Shown: in pieces, positions 1-7,570 of the stretch
Numbering within the stretch: position 1 is the stretch's first letter
How the letters are laid out: every line of letters starts with the position of its first letter
NCBI GenBank assembly: GCA_045660265.1
Contig: JAZRDM010000033.1
Coordinates: 41,617-105,616 of the forward strand
Length of the DNA stretch: 64,000 nt
DNA from: Scatosoma sp045660265
Lineage (GTDB): Bacteria; Bacillota; Clostridia; Christensenellales; Borkfalkiaceae
Direction: 5' to 3'
Program-made: the position numbers and the translations under genes
The notes under the pieces: generated by a model
What the model saw: the letters and a program-made list of their open reading frames with translations, nothing else
Databases searched by the model: none
What the model was told of the DNA's origin: nothing

Positions 1-529
1 TCGTTTCGCCGCCTACTTGCATATCGATTGCGCCGGTGTAAGCAAGATATTCGAACGTGGATGCGTAGTTTACGTCGGATGCGGGAATTTCTACTTTAAT
101 CGAATACCCATTGACGATAGATACGCGGCTAGACGAATATTGCAATTCGCTTACTTTCTTATCCATTTCTGCTGCAAGTGCTTTGAATTCGGTTTTGAAT
201 TCGTTCGTCAACTTACCTTTTTCGAGAATGCCTAAAGATTCGCTTGTGCTGAAATACAAGTTGCCGATCTTTTTATATTCTTCGTTGCCTTCTTCGTTTG
301 CGTCGGGATAGCTATCCTTGTATTCGTTTGCCGAAATAACGCCTTCCGGATAATAATACGCATAGTATCCGCCGCCGAGATCCGCGCTTAAATCATACTG
401 CATTACTGCAGGGTTCCAAATTTTTACCGTACCAGGTACAGCAAAGGTAGGGAACACCGTGATTGCGCACAATACGGCGATAATGACGGAAAGAATTACC
501 ATCAACACCACCGATTTTTTCTTGCCCAT
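1..529 (-). CDS. secD: Protein translocase subunit SecD, N-terminal part (runs off the left edge)
   Basis: The reading frame is open from the ATG at 529 to the window edge (about 176 codons). It starts MGKKKSVVLM with one N-terminal membrane helix (about residues 6-28), followed by a YDLSADLGGGYY stretch that matches the conserved D-L-x-G-G region at the start of the SecD P1 domain. SecD, with SecF, uses the proton-motive force to help late steps of Sec export. A good ribosome binding site (GGAGGC) precedes the ATG, and a promoter of its own lies at 580-609. The position after tgt-yajC-scfA-scfB matches the usual Clostridia order and supports the call. The rest of the protein cannot be seen. 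Confidence 0.85.
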   Translation of the reverse strand, partial: MGKKKSVVLMVILSVIIAVLCAITVFPTFAVPGTVKIWNPAVMQYDLSADLGGGYYAYYYPEGVISANEYKDSYPDANEEGNEEYKKIGNLYFSTSESLGILEKGKLTNEFKTEFKALAAEMDKKVSELQYSSSRVSIVNGYSIKVEIPASDVNYASTFEYLAYTGAIDMQVGGET

Positions 530-579
530 AAATTGCCTCCTATTTGTTTGGGGTTATCCCCATTCAATAATACCTTTTT

Positions 580-609
580 ATTATAGCCTATTTCTTGCCC
601 TGCCGTCAA
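580..609 (-). promoter_or_regulatory. Sigma-A promoter of secD
   Basis: On the minus strand TTGACG (609-604), an 18-base spacer and TATAAT (585-580) lie about 50 bases upstream of the secD ATG at 529. This suggests that secD can be transcribed independently of scfB. Confidence 0.6.
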
Positions 610-671
610 GTCTTAAGGGTAGGTCTAATAGACTTTTTTATCGTTTTTAGAATTTTTTTTGCTTGTTTTTA

Positions 672-688
672 AAGAGTTTTACTCTCTT
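672..688 (-). terminator. Weak hairpin after scfB
   Basis: AAGAG and CTCTT (672-676 and 684-688) can pair across a 7-base loop just after the scfB stop, followed on the minus strand by an A/T-rich tract. The stem is only 5 bp, so this is a weak or partial terminator at best. Confidence 0.3.
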
Positions 689-689
689 G

Positions 690-2018
690 TTACTTATTAA
701 GTAACTTTTTTTCCGCGAGAATGTGCATTGCGCATTCGATACGCTTTTTCATCATTGCGCAAGTCGTTTCATACGGTTCGTCAATGTCGCCGTTGAAATG
801 ATAGTTGTTTGCACTGCAACCACCCGAACAAATAAACTTCGCAAAACAGCCGTCGCATTTCTTTCTTGTGAATAAACAAGAATTTTTAAATTTCTCGCGT
901 AAGTCGGGACGGACAATTCCGTCTTTTACGTTACCCATTAAGAAGTTTTTATCCCCTGCAAATTGATGGCAAGGATATAAGTCGCCGTTGGGAACAACCG
1001 AGAAATATTCGTTGCCTGCACCGCACGCGGATACCTTTTTAGAAAGGCAAGGCCCGCCCTCTAAATCTACGTTGAAATGGAAGAAATTAAAACCTTGTCC
1101 ATTTGCATAGCGTTTTAAATATTCGTCGCAAAGCGTTTCGTATTCTTGTTCGATAGCGCCGATATGTTCGTCTTTGATTTGTAAATCGGGAATTTCCGTA
1201 ACAACGGGCTCCATGGAAATGGAATCGACGCCTTGGTCTGCAATAAAGAGTACGTCTTTGGCGAAATCGAGATTTTTTGCCGTGAACGTACCGCGGACAT
1301 AGTAGCTCTTATCGCCGCGCATAGAGATGAATTTTTTGATTTTATCGATAATTAACGCGTACGTGCCTTTGCCATTGATGGATTTACGAATAGCGTCGTG
1401 CACTTCCGGACGTCCGTCGAGCGATAATACCACGTTTTCCATTTCTTCGTTGAAAAATTCAATCGTCTTATCATCTAAAAGCAAGGCGTTCGTCGTTGTG
1501 GTAAATAAGAATTTCTTACCTACTTTTGCGCCCTCTTCTTTTGCGTAATAAACCGTTTGTTTTAAAACGTCTAAGTTCATCAAAGGCTCGCCACCGAAAA
1601 AGTCCATTTCGAGAACTTTTCTGTTTCCGCTGTTTTTCAACAGGAAATCAACCGCCGCCTTAGCCGTTTCAAAGCTCATGCTTTCGCGCTTAGCGTGGTA
1701 TGCCCCCTCGTCCGCAAAGCAATAACGGCAACGGAAGTTACAATCGTGGCAAATATGAATACAAAGCGCCTTAATTTCGTTGCTTTTCATAGGATACGCT
1801 TTGATTTCTTCTTTGTTAAATAAGCCTTGTTCTTTCAACGCTTCTACGTCGGACAAGATTTCTTGAATTTGCTCGTCCGTGATATAGCTTATATCGACGT
1901 TTTGCCCCTCTTCCTTCGCTTTAAGGAAATCGGCGGTGGCGGTATCGCACTCGTGCAACGAGCCGCTGCCTACGTCGAAAATGTAATTTTTGTCTCGATA
2001 ATTGAAAACGTGTATCAT
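690..2018 (-). CDS. scfB: SCIFF maturase (six-cysteine peptide radical SAM/SPASM enzyme)
   Basis: A 442-residue radical SAM peptide maturase. The start MIHVFNYRDK at 2018 is chosen because family members begin here; an upstream extension to 2102 has no support. The 4Fe-4S/SAM motif CNFRCRYC (Cys about 93, 97, 100) is intact. The C-terminal half has SPASM-type cysteine clusters (CGAGNEYFS, CHQF, CDGCFAKFICSGGC) that bind auxiliary Fe-S clusters. The known family reaction forms Cys-to-alpha-carbon thioether bonds in the SCIFF precursor. That precursor is encoded 200 bases upstream on the same strand, so enzyme and substrate are both present. The gap 2019-2218 between the two genes holds nothing recognisable. 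Function of the finished ranthipeptide is debated (proposed signalling). Confidence 0.93.
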   Translation of the reverse strand: MIHVFNYRDKNYIFDVGSGSLHECDTATADFLKAKEEGQNVDISYITDEQIQEILSDVEALKEQGLFNKEEIKAYPMKSNEIKALCIHICHDCNFRCRYCFADEGAYHAKRESMSFETAKAAVDFLLKNSGNRKVLEMDFFGGEPLMNLDVLKQTVYYAKEEGAKVGKKFLFTTTTNALLLDDKTIEFFNEEMENVVLSLDGRPEVHDAIRKSINGKGTYALIIDKIKKFISMRGDKSYYVRGTFTAKNLDFAKDVLFIADQGVDSISMEPVVTEIPDLQIKDEHIGAIEQEYETLCDEYLKRYANGQGFNFFHFNVDLEGGPCLSKKVSACGAGNEYFSVVPNGDLYPCHQFAGDKNFLMGNVKDGIVRPDLREKFKNSCLFTRKKCDGCFAKFICSGGCSANNYHFNGDIDEPYETTCAMMKKRIECAMHILAEKKLLNK

Positions 2019-2218
2019 AATAAATCTTTCTCTTTTTTTGTGAGGTTTTAGTATGTTTTTGAATGTGTTTTTCGCCGTAAAAACAACTAATCTAATACGC
2101 AAAATCGAGCGAGCTTATTCCGCTCACCCGAACCATATGCTTTGTATGCTTTTTTACGGCAAAAAACGGCGCAGAAGGTCGCGGCCCTTGCGCCGAGCTT
2201 TTTAGCCTTAGCGTTTAA

Positions 2219-2371
2219 TTATTTACGTTCGATTTTTTCTTCTCTCGTAATTCTTTCGCAAGATTGGTTGCCTACCGTGCAGCTCGTTTTACAAGCGGAT
2301 TGGCAGGTACTTCTGCATTCGCCGCAGCCCGTAACTTTCTTATCTTGAGGTTTTGCAATCGTTTTAATCAT
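2219..2371 (-). CDS. scfA: SCIFF ranthipeptide precursor (six Cys in 45 residues)
   Basis: A 50-codon gene (ATG at 2371, TAA at 2219-2221). After a short leader come six cysteines at residues 16, 19, 23, 27, 31 and 38 in the order CGEC, RSTC, QSAC, KTSC, TVGNQSC, which is the near-invariant SCIFF core known across Clostridia. The tail after the last Cys (ERITREEKIERK) is charged and longer than in the shortest family members. A TAGGAG ribosome binding site lies 9 bases before the ATG and a promoter lies at 2407-2435. It is the substrate of the downstream maturase scfB. Confidence 0.95.
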   Translation of the reverse strand: MIKTIAKPQDKKVTGCGECRSTCQSACKTSCTVGNQSCERITREEKIERK

Positions 2372-2406
2372 AGCAATTTCTCCTATACTATAAATTTGAT
2401 AGTACT

Positions 2407-2435
2407 ATTATAATACACTTTTTTGGAAATTGCAA
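2407..2435 (-). promoter_or_regulatory. Sigma-A promoter of scfA
   Basis: TTGCAA (2435-2430), a 17-base spacer and TATAAT (2412-2407), about 35 bases before the scfA ATG. It lies between the upstream TIGR04086 gene and scfA, so the peptide can be expressed on its own. Confidence 0.65.
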
Positions 2436-2475
2436 GCAGTTTACGCAACTTTTTTTAGACATTATCATTTCTGTA

Positions 2476-2865
2476 TTATCTAAAAACGTTGACACTGACC
2501 ATTCCCATAACCGCGCCCGCCGCCGCACAATAGGCAATTTCGGCAAAAATAAGCCAACCTAACGCCACGCCGCCGCCTAAGAAAGAAAAGGCAAAGGTGG
2601 TAAGCATGGTCGCGACGACGCCGATTATTCCCCCTTTCATCCACCCTTTTTCTTCGCGCACAGAACTGAAGACCGCCAACGCGATAGAAAGTATTTTTAG
2701 CGTTTGATTGACAGGCAAAATTGCACTATCGGGAATATCGGAAAACAATAAAATAAGCGAAAAAACGAGCGCAAATAACACACTAAAGAGCAAAGATAAC
2801 ACGCCGCCTTTTATAACCTGCATAAAAAAAGAGGTTTGCGTGTGCGGATTTTGATGATAGGACAT
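2476..2865 (-). CDS. TIGR04086-family membrane protein (YrzE-like)
   Basis: A 129-residue, four-helix integral membrane protein of unknown function (helices roughly at residues 15-42, 50-67, 78-98 and 102-127). Family TIGR04086 is typically found between yajC and scfA in Clostridia, exactly as here. The ATG at 2865 (MSYHQNPHTQ) is preferred because the GTG at 2874 overlaps the GGAGG ribosome binding site. No catalytic motif is visible. It probably belongs to the Sec/SCIFF neighbourhood by synteny only; its role is not known. Confidence 0.8.
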   Translation of the reverse strand: MSYHQNPHTQTSFFMQVIKGGVLSLLFSVLFALVFSLILLFSDIPDSAILPVNQTLKILSIALAVFSSVREEKGWMKGGIIGVVATMLTTFAFSFLGGGVALGWLIFAEIAYCAAAGAVMGMVSVNVFR

Positions 2866-2913
2866 AAAAAACACCTCCGCAATATCGTATGCGAAGGCGT
2901 TTTATTTTAGAAC

Positions 2914-3303
2914 TTATTCGGCTTTTTCTTCCGTTTCTTCTTTAGCTGTTTCTTGATCTTCTTCTTTGGGTTCTTCTTTCTTTGCTTGCGCATCCGTTTG
3001 ATACACAGCTTGCTTGTCGAATTTAATATACGACTTGCCGTGTGCTTCCGAGCCCGTTTCTAATACGAAGGTGTTATCTTCATGGTTTACTTCTACAACG
3101 ATACCGCAAATACCGCCAATCGTTTTTACCTTGTTACCAGGGCCGATTGCGTTAAGCATATCTTGCGTTTCTTGCGCTCTCTTTTTTTGCGAACGAGAGT
3201 TTAATACCATCATAACGACCATTACGCCGATAAGAAGAACGACCATTACCCACGATAACGTGTCATTGCCTTGAGTTGCATCCGTTAATAAATTAAAAAG
3301 CAT
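2914..3303 (-). CDS. yajC: Preprotein translocase subunit YajC
   Basis: A 129-residue accessory subunit of the SecDF-YajC complex. One N-terminal membrane helix (about residues 17-36) is followed by the family sequence SRSQKKRAQE and the soluble domain with IGPGNKVKTIGGI. The C-terminal 30 residues are a highly acidic, Glu/Lys-rich tail. The start MLFNLLTDAT at 3303 is set by AAAGGAG 7 bases upstream and a promoter at 3347-3375; upstream in-frame codons to 3375 fall within the promoter. Neighbours are tgt upstream and secD downstream on the same strand. Confidence 0.93.
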   Translation of the reverse strand: MLFNLLTDATQGNDTLSWVMVVLLIGVMVVMMVLNSRSQKKRAQETQDMLNAIGPGNKVKTIGGICGIVVEVNHEDNTFVLETGSEAHGKSYIKFDKQAVYQTDAQAKKEEPKEEDQETAKEETEEKAE

Positions 3304-3346
3304 TTTTATTCTCCTTTTCTTTACGAAAATATTTTTGTATATTATT

Positions 3347-3375
3347 ATCATACCCTTTTTTAAAGGGTTTGGCAA
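3347..3375 (-). promoter_or_regulatory. yajC promoter with a dyad in the spacer
   Basis: TTGCCA (3375-3370), 17 bases, TATGAT (3352-3347). The spacer is almost entirely an inverted repeat, ACCCTTT-TTT-AAAGGGT (3352-3368), a layout seen when a repressor or a DNA-bending activator sits between -35 and -10. It may be a coincidence of A/T-rich DNA. Confidence 0.5.
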
Positions 3376-3502
3376 GTGTTTGCCTTATATTTTTAAAAAA
3401 TTTGGTAATTATCGCCAATTTTTGCTTATTTTGGCTTCCTTATTATATATAAATAATACAAGTAAAATTAAACTTGAAGATAGTTTTTTAGCCTAAATAA
3501 CC

Positions 3503-3530
3503 GGGTTGCCACAGCTTGACAATGTATTAC
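3503..3530. repeat. Copy of an interspersed intergenic repeat
   Basis: The 28 bases GGGTTGCCACAGCTTGAC... match 24 of 28 bases of 36092-36119, including an unbroken GGGTTGCCACAGCT. The copy overlaps the last codons and stop of tgt. Only this tail portion of the larger 35968-36153 element is present. Confidence 0.55.
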
Positions 3531-4657
3531 CATTTTCCAGAGCCACCATATTTCTTATAAAACTCTCTCGTGTAATCCTTGACGTATCCGCCCAAGATGG
3601 AGTCGCGTAAACCTTTCATCAATTTATGAAGGAAGGTGATGTTATGCAAACTCAGCAACATAGCGCCGTACATTTCATTAACGTTAATTAAATGGCGCAA
3701 GTATGCTTTGGTATAATTTTTACAGCAATAGCAATCGCACTCTTCGTCTAACGGCGAGAAATCTTCTTTAAATTTCCCGTTGCGGACAACGACTCTTCCA
3801 TGCGAGGTCATTGCCGTACCGTTACGCGCAATTCTTGTTGCCAACACGCAGTCGAACATATCCACGCCGCGAAGGGTGCCTTCGATTAAGCAGTCGGGCG
3901 AACCTACCCCCATCAAATATCTGGGAACGTCCGTAGGAAGCTTGGGTTGTAAGTCTTCTAACAATTCGTACATTAAAGGCTTGGGTTCGCCAACTGACAA
4001 ACCGCCGATTGCAATACCATGCTTGACAAACGGCAAGGTACGCTCTAAACTTTCCGCGCGCAAGTCTTTATACATATTGCCTTGCACGATAGGGAAAAGC
4101 GCTTGATCGGGCTTATTGTGGAATTTATAGCATCTTTCTAACCAAGCAGCCGTACGAAGCATTGCTTTTTTAGATTGATCGTGCGTGTAACCGTATTCGC
4201 TACACTCGTCAAACGCCATAATGATGTCTGCGCCGAGATTTTGTTCGACCTGCATTGCCTTTTCAGGCGTAAAGAAATGTTTACTGCCGTCGACGTTAGA
4301 CGAGAATTCTACGCCTTCGTCTGTAATTTTATTCAATTTACCAAGCGAAAATACTTGGAAACCGCCGCTATCCGTCAAAATAGGTTTATCCCAATGCATA
4401 AATTTATGCAATCCGCCCGCCTTTTTTACAATTTCGTCGCCCGGGCGCATGTATAAATGATAGGTGTTTGATAAAATAATTTGCGAGCCCGCTTCCTTTA
4501 AATCGCGCGGAAAAACACCCTTTACCGTTGCTTGCGTACCCACCGGCATATACACGGGAGTTTCAATATCCCCGTGCGGCGTGTGTAAAATACCCGCTCT
4601 TGCGCCTGTTTCAGGGTCGGTTTTGATTAGTTCGAATGAAAAAAACTCATTATTCAT
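3527..4657 (-). CDS. tgt: tRNA-guanine(34) transglycosylase
   Basis: A 376-residue enzyme that exchanges guanine for preQ1 at the wobble position of GUN-anticodon tRNAs, a step in queuosine synthesis. Visible family motifs are LTDSGGFQVFSL (general acid/base Asp, about residues 94-105), GGLSVGEPK, the nucleophile region VDMFDCVLATR (about 265-275) and the zinc site CDCYCCKNYT followed by a downstream His. Length is normal. It heads the yajC-scfA-scfB-secD cluster. The ribosome binding site is weak (AAAGAG). Confidence 0.96.
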   Translation of the reverse strand: MNNEFFSFELIKTDPETGARAGILHTPHGDIETPVYMPVGTQATVKGVFPRDLKEAGSQIILSNTYHLYMRPGDEIVKKAGGLHKFMHWDKPILTDSGGFQVFSLGKLNKITDEGVEFSSNVDGSKHFFTPEKAMQVEQNLGADIIMAFDECSEYGYTHDQSKKAMLRTAAWLERCYKFHNKPDQALFPIVQGNMYKDLRAESLERTLPFVKHGIAIGGLSVGEPKPLMYELLEDLQPKLPTDVPRYLMGVGSPDCLIEGTLRGVDMFDCVLATRIARNGTAMTSHGRVVVRNGKFKEDFSPLDEECDCYCCKNYTKAYLRHLINVNEMYGAMLLSLHNITFLHKLMKGLRDSILGGYVKDYTREFYKKYGGSGKW

Positions 4658-4838
4658 ATTTTTTTTACTCTTTTTGCGTTATTTCTTTTTTTACCCGTTT
4701 AGTATAGCATATTTGATAAAAAAACGCAATCCTTTTTTTAGCTTTTTAAATTTATTCGGTATATTCACATATTTTATACATTTATTCATAAAAATAAAAA
4801 AAATTAAAAAAAAACTTTAAAAAATATGCAAAAAACAT

Positions 4839-4867
4839 TTGACATTGTGAATAAATAGTCATATAAT
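4839..4867 (+). promoter_or_regulatory. Consensus sigma-A promoter of the amino-acid importer operon
   Basis: TTGACA (4839-4844), 17 bases, TATAAT (4862-4867): a perfect consensus promoter 47 bases before the binding-protein ATG, preceded by a long A/T tract (4790-4830) that could act as an UP element. Confidence 0.8.
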
Positions 4868-4913
4868 AAGTTCATCAATTTTATGAAACTATTTTTTTAG
4901 GAGCTATATTATC

Positions 4914-5786
4914 ATGAAAAAAGCACTCATCAAAACTTTGGCACTTTCTTTAGCAGCAGTTTCTTGCATGGCTTTCGCTTCTTGTAACGTTACGACGACG
5001 ACCGATACGGACGCATTAAAGCTTATCGATATCGAATTAACCCAAGAAGAATATGCATTTGCTGTCAACAAGAACAACGCAGAACTTCTTAGCAGCGCAA
5101 ACGAATATCTGGCTGAAATTAAGAGCAACGGTCAATTTGACGCAATCGTAAACAAGTGGTTCGGCGAAGGCGACGCTCCTGTTGGATACGAAGCTGGTAC
5201 GTACGACGAAACGAAAGATCAATTGGTTATCATTACCAACACCCCCTTCGAACCTTTCGAATACACGGGCGACGACGGTAAATACTACGGTATCGATATG
5301 GAATTGATGGTTGGTTTTGCTGATTACCTTGATAAAGAATTCTGCATTATCGAACACTTAGATTTCGATACCATCTGCGATAAGGCTAACGAATACACGA
5401 ACGGCGTTGTTGCTGCAGGTCTTACGGTTTCGGAAGACCGCGCTGAAGTTGTAAACTTCACGAACAGCTACTACTCGGCAAGCCAAAAGCTTATCGTTGC
5501 TGGTAACGATACGAAATTCGACGCTTGTCAAACGGCTGCTGACGTTGAAGCAATTTTGAAATCGCTTGATAAGACGACGACAATTGGTTACCAAAACGGT
5601 ACGACTGGTGCTTACTATGTAAACGGCGACGCTGATTGGGGCTTCGATGGTTTCAACGTAACCCCCTCCGGTTTCAGAACGGCAGCTCTTGCAGCACAAG
5701 CTTTGGTTAATGGTAACATTCAATACGTAATCGTTGACGCAGCACCTGCAAAAGCAATCGTTAGCAAGCTTAACGCAATGAACTAA
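4914..5786 (+). CDS. Amino-acid-binding lipoprotein of an ABC importer, apparently circularly permuted
   Basis: A 290-residue substrate-binding protein (SBP_bac_3 type). The signal peptide ends in a lipobox with Cys24. Residues about 102-285 follow the standard order: DQLVIITNTPFEPFEY start, DGKYYGIDMEL, GLTVSEDRAEVVNFT, YQNGTTG and NIQYVIVDAAPA. The closing segment of normal members (L-T-x-E-E-Y-A-F-A-V ... K-W-F-G) is not at the C-terminus. It is found at residues 42-84, before the first domain. The protein stops at KLNAMN, where others continue for 45-60 residues. The ligand cannot be told; polar amino acids are likely. The operon partners are the permease and ATPase immediately downstream. 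Confidence 0.88.
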   Translation: MKKALIKTLALSLAAVSCMAFASCNVTTTTDTDALKLIDIELTQEEYAFAVNKNNAELLSSANEYLAEIKSNGQFDAIVNKWFGEGDAPVGYEAGTYDETKDQLVIITNTPFEPFEYTGDDGKYYGIDMELMVGFADYLDKEFCIIEHLDFDTICDKANEYTNGVVAAGLTVSEDRAEVVNFTNSYYSASQKLIVAGNDTKFDACQTAADVEAILKSLDKTTTIGYQNGTTGAYYVNGDADWGFDGFNVTPSGFRTAALAAQALVNGNIQYVIVDAAPAKAIVSKLNAMN

Positions 5787-5807
5787 TTTCAACAAATTGT
5801 ATATTAG

Positions 5808-5838
5808 AAGTTCCTCGTTTCTCTGAATCGAGGAACTT
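5808..5838 (+). terminator. Intercistronic hairpin between binding protein and permease
   Basis: AAGTTCCTCG (5808-5817) pairs with CGAGGAACTT (5829-5838) and is followed by TTT then the permease ribosome binding site. This is probably a leaky terminator or 3'-end stabiliser, keeping the binding protein more abundant than the membrane subunits. Confidence 0.65.
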
Positions 5839-5857
5839 TTTAAGGAGTTTAAATATT

Positions 5858-6571
5858 ATGAGTTTTGAAAGTTTCGCTTTGAGATGGGACTTGTTCTGGT
5901 CGAAAGCCGTTCAGCCTGTCTTTTACGAAAAAATATTAGAAGGCTTGCAAAATACCTTCTTGATTGCCGTGATTGGTTTTGCAATCGGGTTTTTATTAGG
6001 TACTGTTTTAGCTGTTTTTAAACTTTTACCCAGCAACAGTAAAGCAGGCAAAATTTTAGGCGGTTTTTCCGACGTTTATATCGCTATGTTCCGCGGTACG
6101 CCAATGGTTGTGCAATTGCTTGTTGCCTATTACGTTTTATTGCCTATCTTCGCATTAAAAGCACCTGCATTAACTGTAGCCGAAATTATGTTCGGTTTAA
6201 ACAGCGCTGCATACGTTTGCGAAATTATGCGAAGCGGTATTCTTTCCGTGGACCAAGGACAAATGGAGGCAGGCAGAAGCGTTGGGTTAACGTATATGCA
6301 AACAATGTTCCGTATCGTTTTCCCGCAAGCTATTAAAAATATCCTTCCTACGCTTGGCAACGAATTGATTATGTTGATTAAAGAAACATCCGTCGTTTCT
6401 TTGGTAGGTGCAACGGATTTGTTCTGCGCATTCCAATATATCGGAAACAACAACTACGAATATATGATTCCTTATTTGATGATGGCTGTCATTTATATCG
6501 TTGTAATTGTTATTCTTACGTTACTAATCAAACTTCTTGAAAGGAGGATGAGAGCAAGTGATAAGCGTTAA
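5858..6571 (+). CDS. Amino-acid ABC transporter permease (HisM/GlnP type)
   Basis: A 237-residue inner-membrane subunit with about five helices. The ATPase-coupling EAA loop is clear (EAGRSVGLTYMQTMFRIVFP, about residues 138-157). The N-terminal part has the usual QNTFLIAVIGF...FRGTPMVVQL pattern of polar amino-acid permeases. A TAAGGAG ribosome binding site precedes the ATG. It overlaps the downstream ATPase gene by 14 bases, which suggests translational coupling. Only one permease gene is present, so the channel is presumably a homodimer. Confidence 0.95.
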   Translation: MSFESFALRWDLFWSKAVQPVFYEKILEGLQNTFLIAVIGFAIGFLLGTVLAVFKLLPSNSKAGKILGGFSDVYIAMFRGTPMVVQLLVAYYVLLPIFALKAPALTVAEIMFGLNSAAYVCEIMRSGILSVDQGQMEAGRSVGLTYMQTMFRIVFPQAIKNILPTLGNELIMLIKETSVVSLVGATDLFCAFQYIGNNNYEYMIPYLMMAVIYIVVIVILTLLIKLLERRMRASDKR

Positions 6572-7481
6572 AAACATATATAAAAGCTTTGGGCAGGTAG
6601 AAGTGCTTAAAGGCGTAAACTGCGATATCAATAAAGGCGAAAAAGTTGTTATTATTGGGCCTTCCGGCAGCGGTAAAAGTACTCTTTTGCGTTGTATGAA
6701 CCTCTTAGAAACCCCTACTTTTGGTGAAATTTGGTTAGAAGACAAATTACTCACCCCTATCGATCCTTACTTGCATTATGACGTAATCCGTCTGTCCAAT
6801 ACCTACAAAACTATGGTTGCAAAAATTAAAGCGGACGGCAGCGAAAGCACGGATGAAGAAATTGACTTAGCTGTTATTAAAGAAATCAAAGAAAAAGATT
6901 TGTTAAAAAAGAACGAAGGCAAAGCATACAAGGACGAAATTAAAAAGTTGTTTAATCAAAGCTATATCGACATCAACTTAGCAAGACAAAAGGTTGGTAT
7001 GGTTTTCCAACAATTTAATTTATTTAACAACCTGACCATCTTAAAGAATTTAACCTTGGCGCCTGTACTCTTAAAATTAAAAACGCAAGAGGAAGCAGAT
7101 AAAAAGGCGATGGAATTACTCGAAAGAATTGGGCTTTCTGAAAAAGCAAACGTTTATCCCTCTACCCTTTCGGGCGGACAAAAGCAACGTATTGCTATCG
7201 TGCGTGCTTTGATGATGGAGCCTGAAGTAATGTTGTTTGACGAACCGACGAGCGCACTCGATCCTGAAATGGTTGGCGAAGTATTGGCGTTGATGAAGCA
7301 AGTTGCTGACGATGGTATGACCATGGTTATCGTTACACACGAAATGGGCTTTGCCAGAGAAGTGGCTTCGCGTATTATCTTTATCGACGAAGGCATCATC
7401 AAAGAAGAAAATAACCCTAAAGAATTCTTTGAAAATCCCAAAAACGAAAGATTGCAAGAATTCCTTTCTAAAGTATTGTAA
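6558..7481 (+). CDS. Amino-acid ABC transporter ATP-binding protein (GlnQ type) with an extra insertion
   Basis: A 307-residue ABC ATPase; typical GlnQ/HisP proteins have about 240. Walker A GPSGSGKS (34-41), the Q-loop VFQQF (149-153), the signature LSGGQ (204-208), Walker B VMLFDEP (224-230) and the switch His (VTHEMGFA) are intact, so it should be active. Between Walker A and the Q-loop lies a charged, Lys/Glu-rich stretch of roughly 65-70 residues (about 70-140) that GlnQ relatives lack. The start is a GTG at 6558 with AAGGAGG 10 bases upstream, inside the permease gene. Confidence 0.94.
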   Translation: MISVKNIYKSFGQVEVLKGVNCDINKGEKVVIIGPSGSGKSTLLRCMNLLETPTFGEIWLEDKLLTPIDPYLHYDVIRLSNTYKTMVAKIKADGSESTDEEIDLAVIKEIKEKDLLKKNEGKAYKDEIKKLFNQSYIDINLARQKVGMVFQQFNLFNNLTILKNLTLAPVLLKLKTQEEADKKAMELLERIGLSEKANVYPSTLSGGQKQRIAIVRALMMEPEVMLFDEPTSALDPEMVGEVLALMKQVADDGMTMVIVTHEMGFAREVASRIIFIDEGIIKEENNPKEFFENPKNERLQEFLSKVL

Positions 7482-7541
7482 GCGTAAAATTATTAACGTT
7501 AGTTTTGCTTGAAAGCATACGTTAAATAGATAGTTTATAAT

Positions 7542-7570
7542 AAAATCCCTCGCTTTATGCGAGGGATTTT
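7542..7570. terminator. Bidirectional terminator
   Basis: AAAATCCCTCGC (7542-7553) pairs with GCGAGGGATTTT (7559-7570). A-rich and T-rich flanks let it serve both the importer operon (plus) and the small gene ending at 7570 (minus), whose stop codon touches it. Confidence 0.9.

Noticed and set aside
2019..2218. A further peptide gene between scfA and scfB
   Set aside because: No frame with a ribosome binding site or Cys-rich pattern was found on either strand.
4658..4913. Small RNA or tRNA in the tgt/importer gap
   Set aside because: Only A/T-rich sequence and the importer promoter were seen; no cloverleaf or conserved RNA motif.
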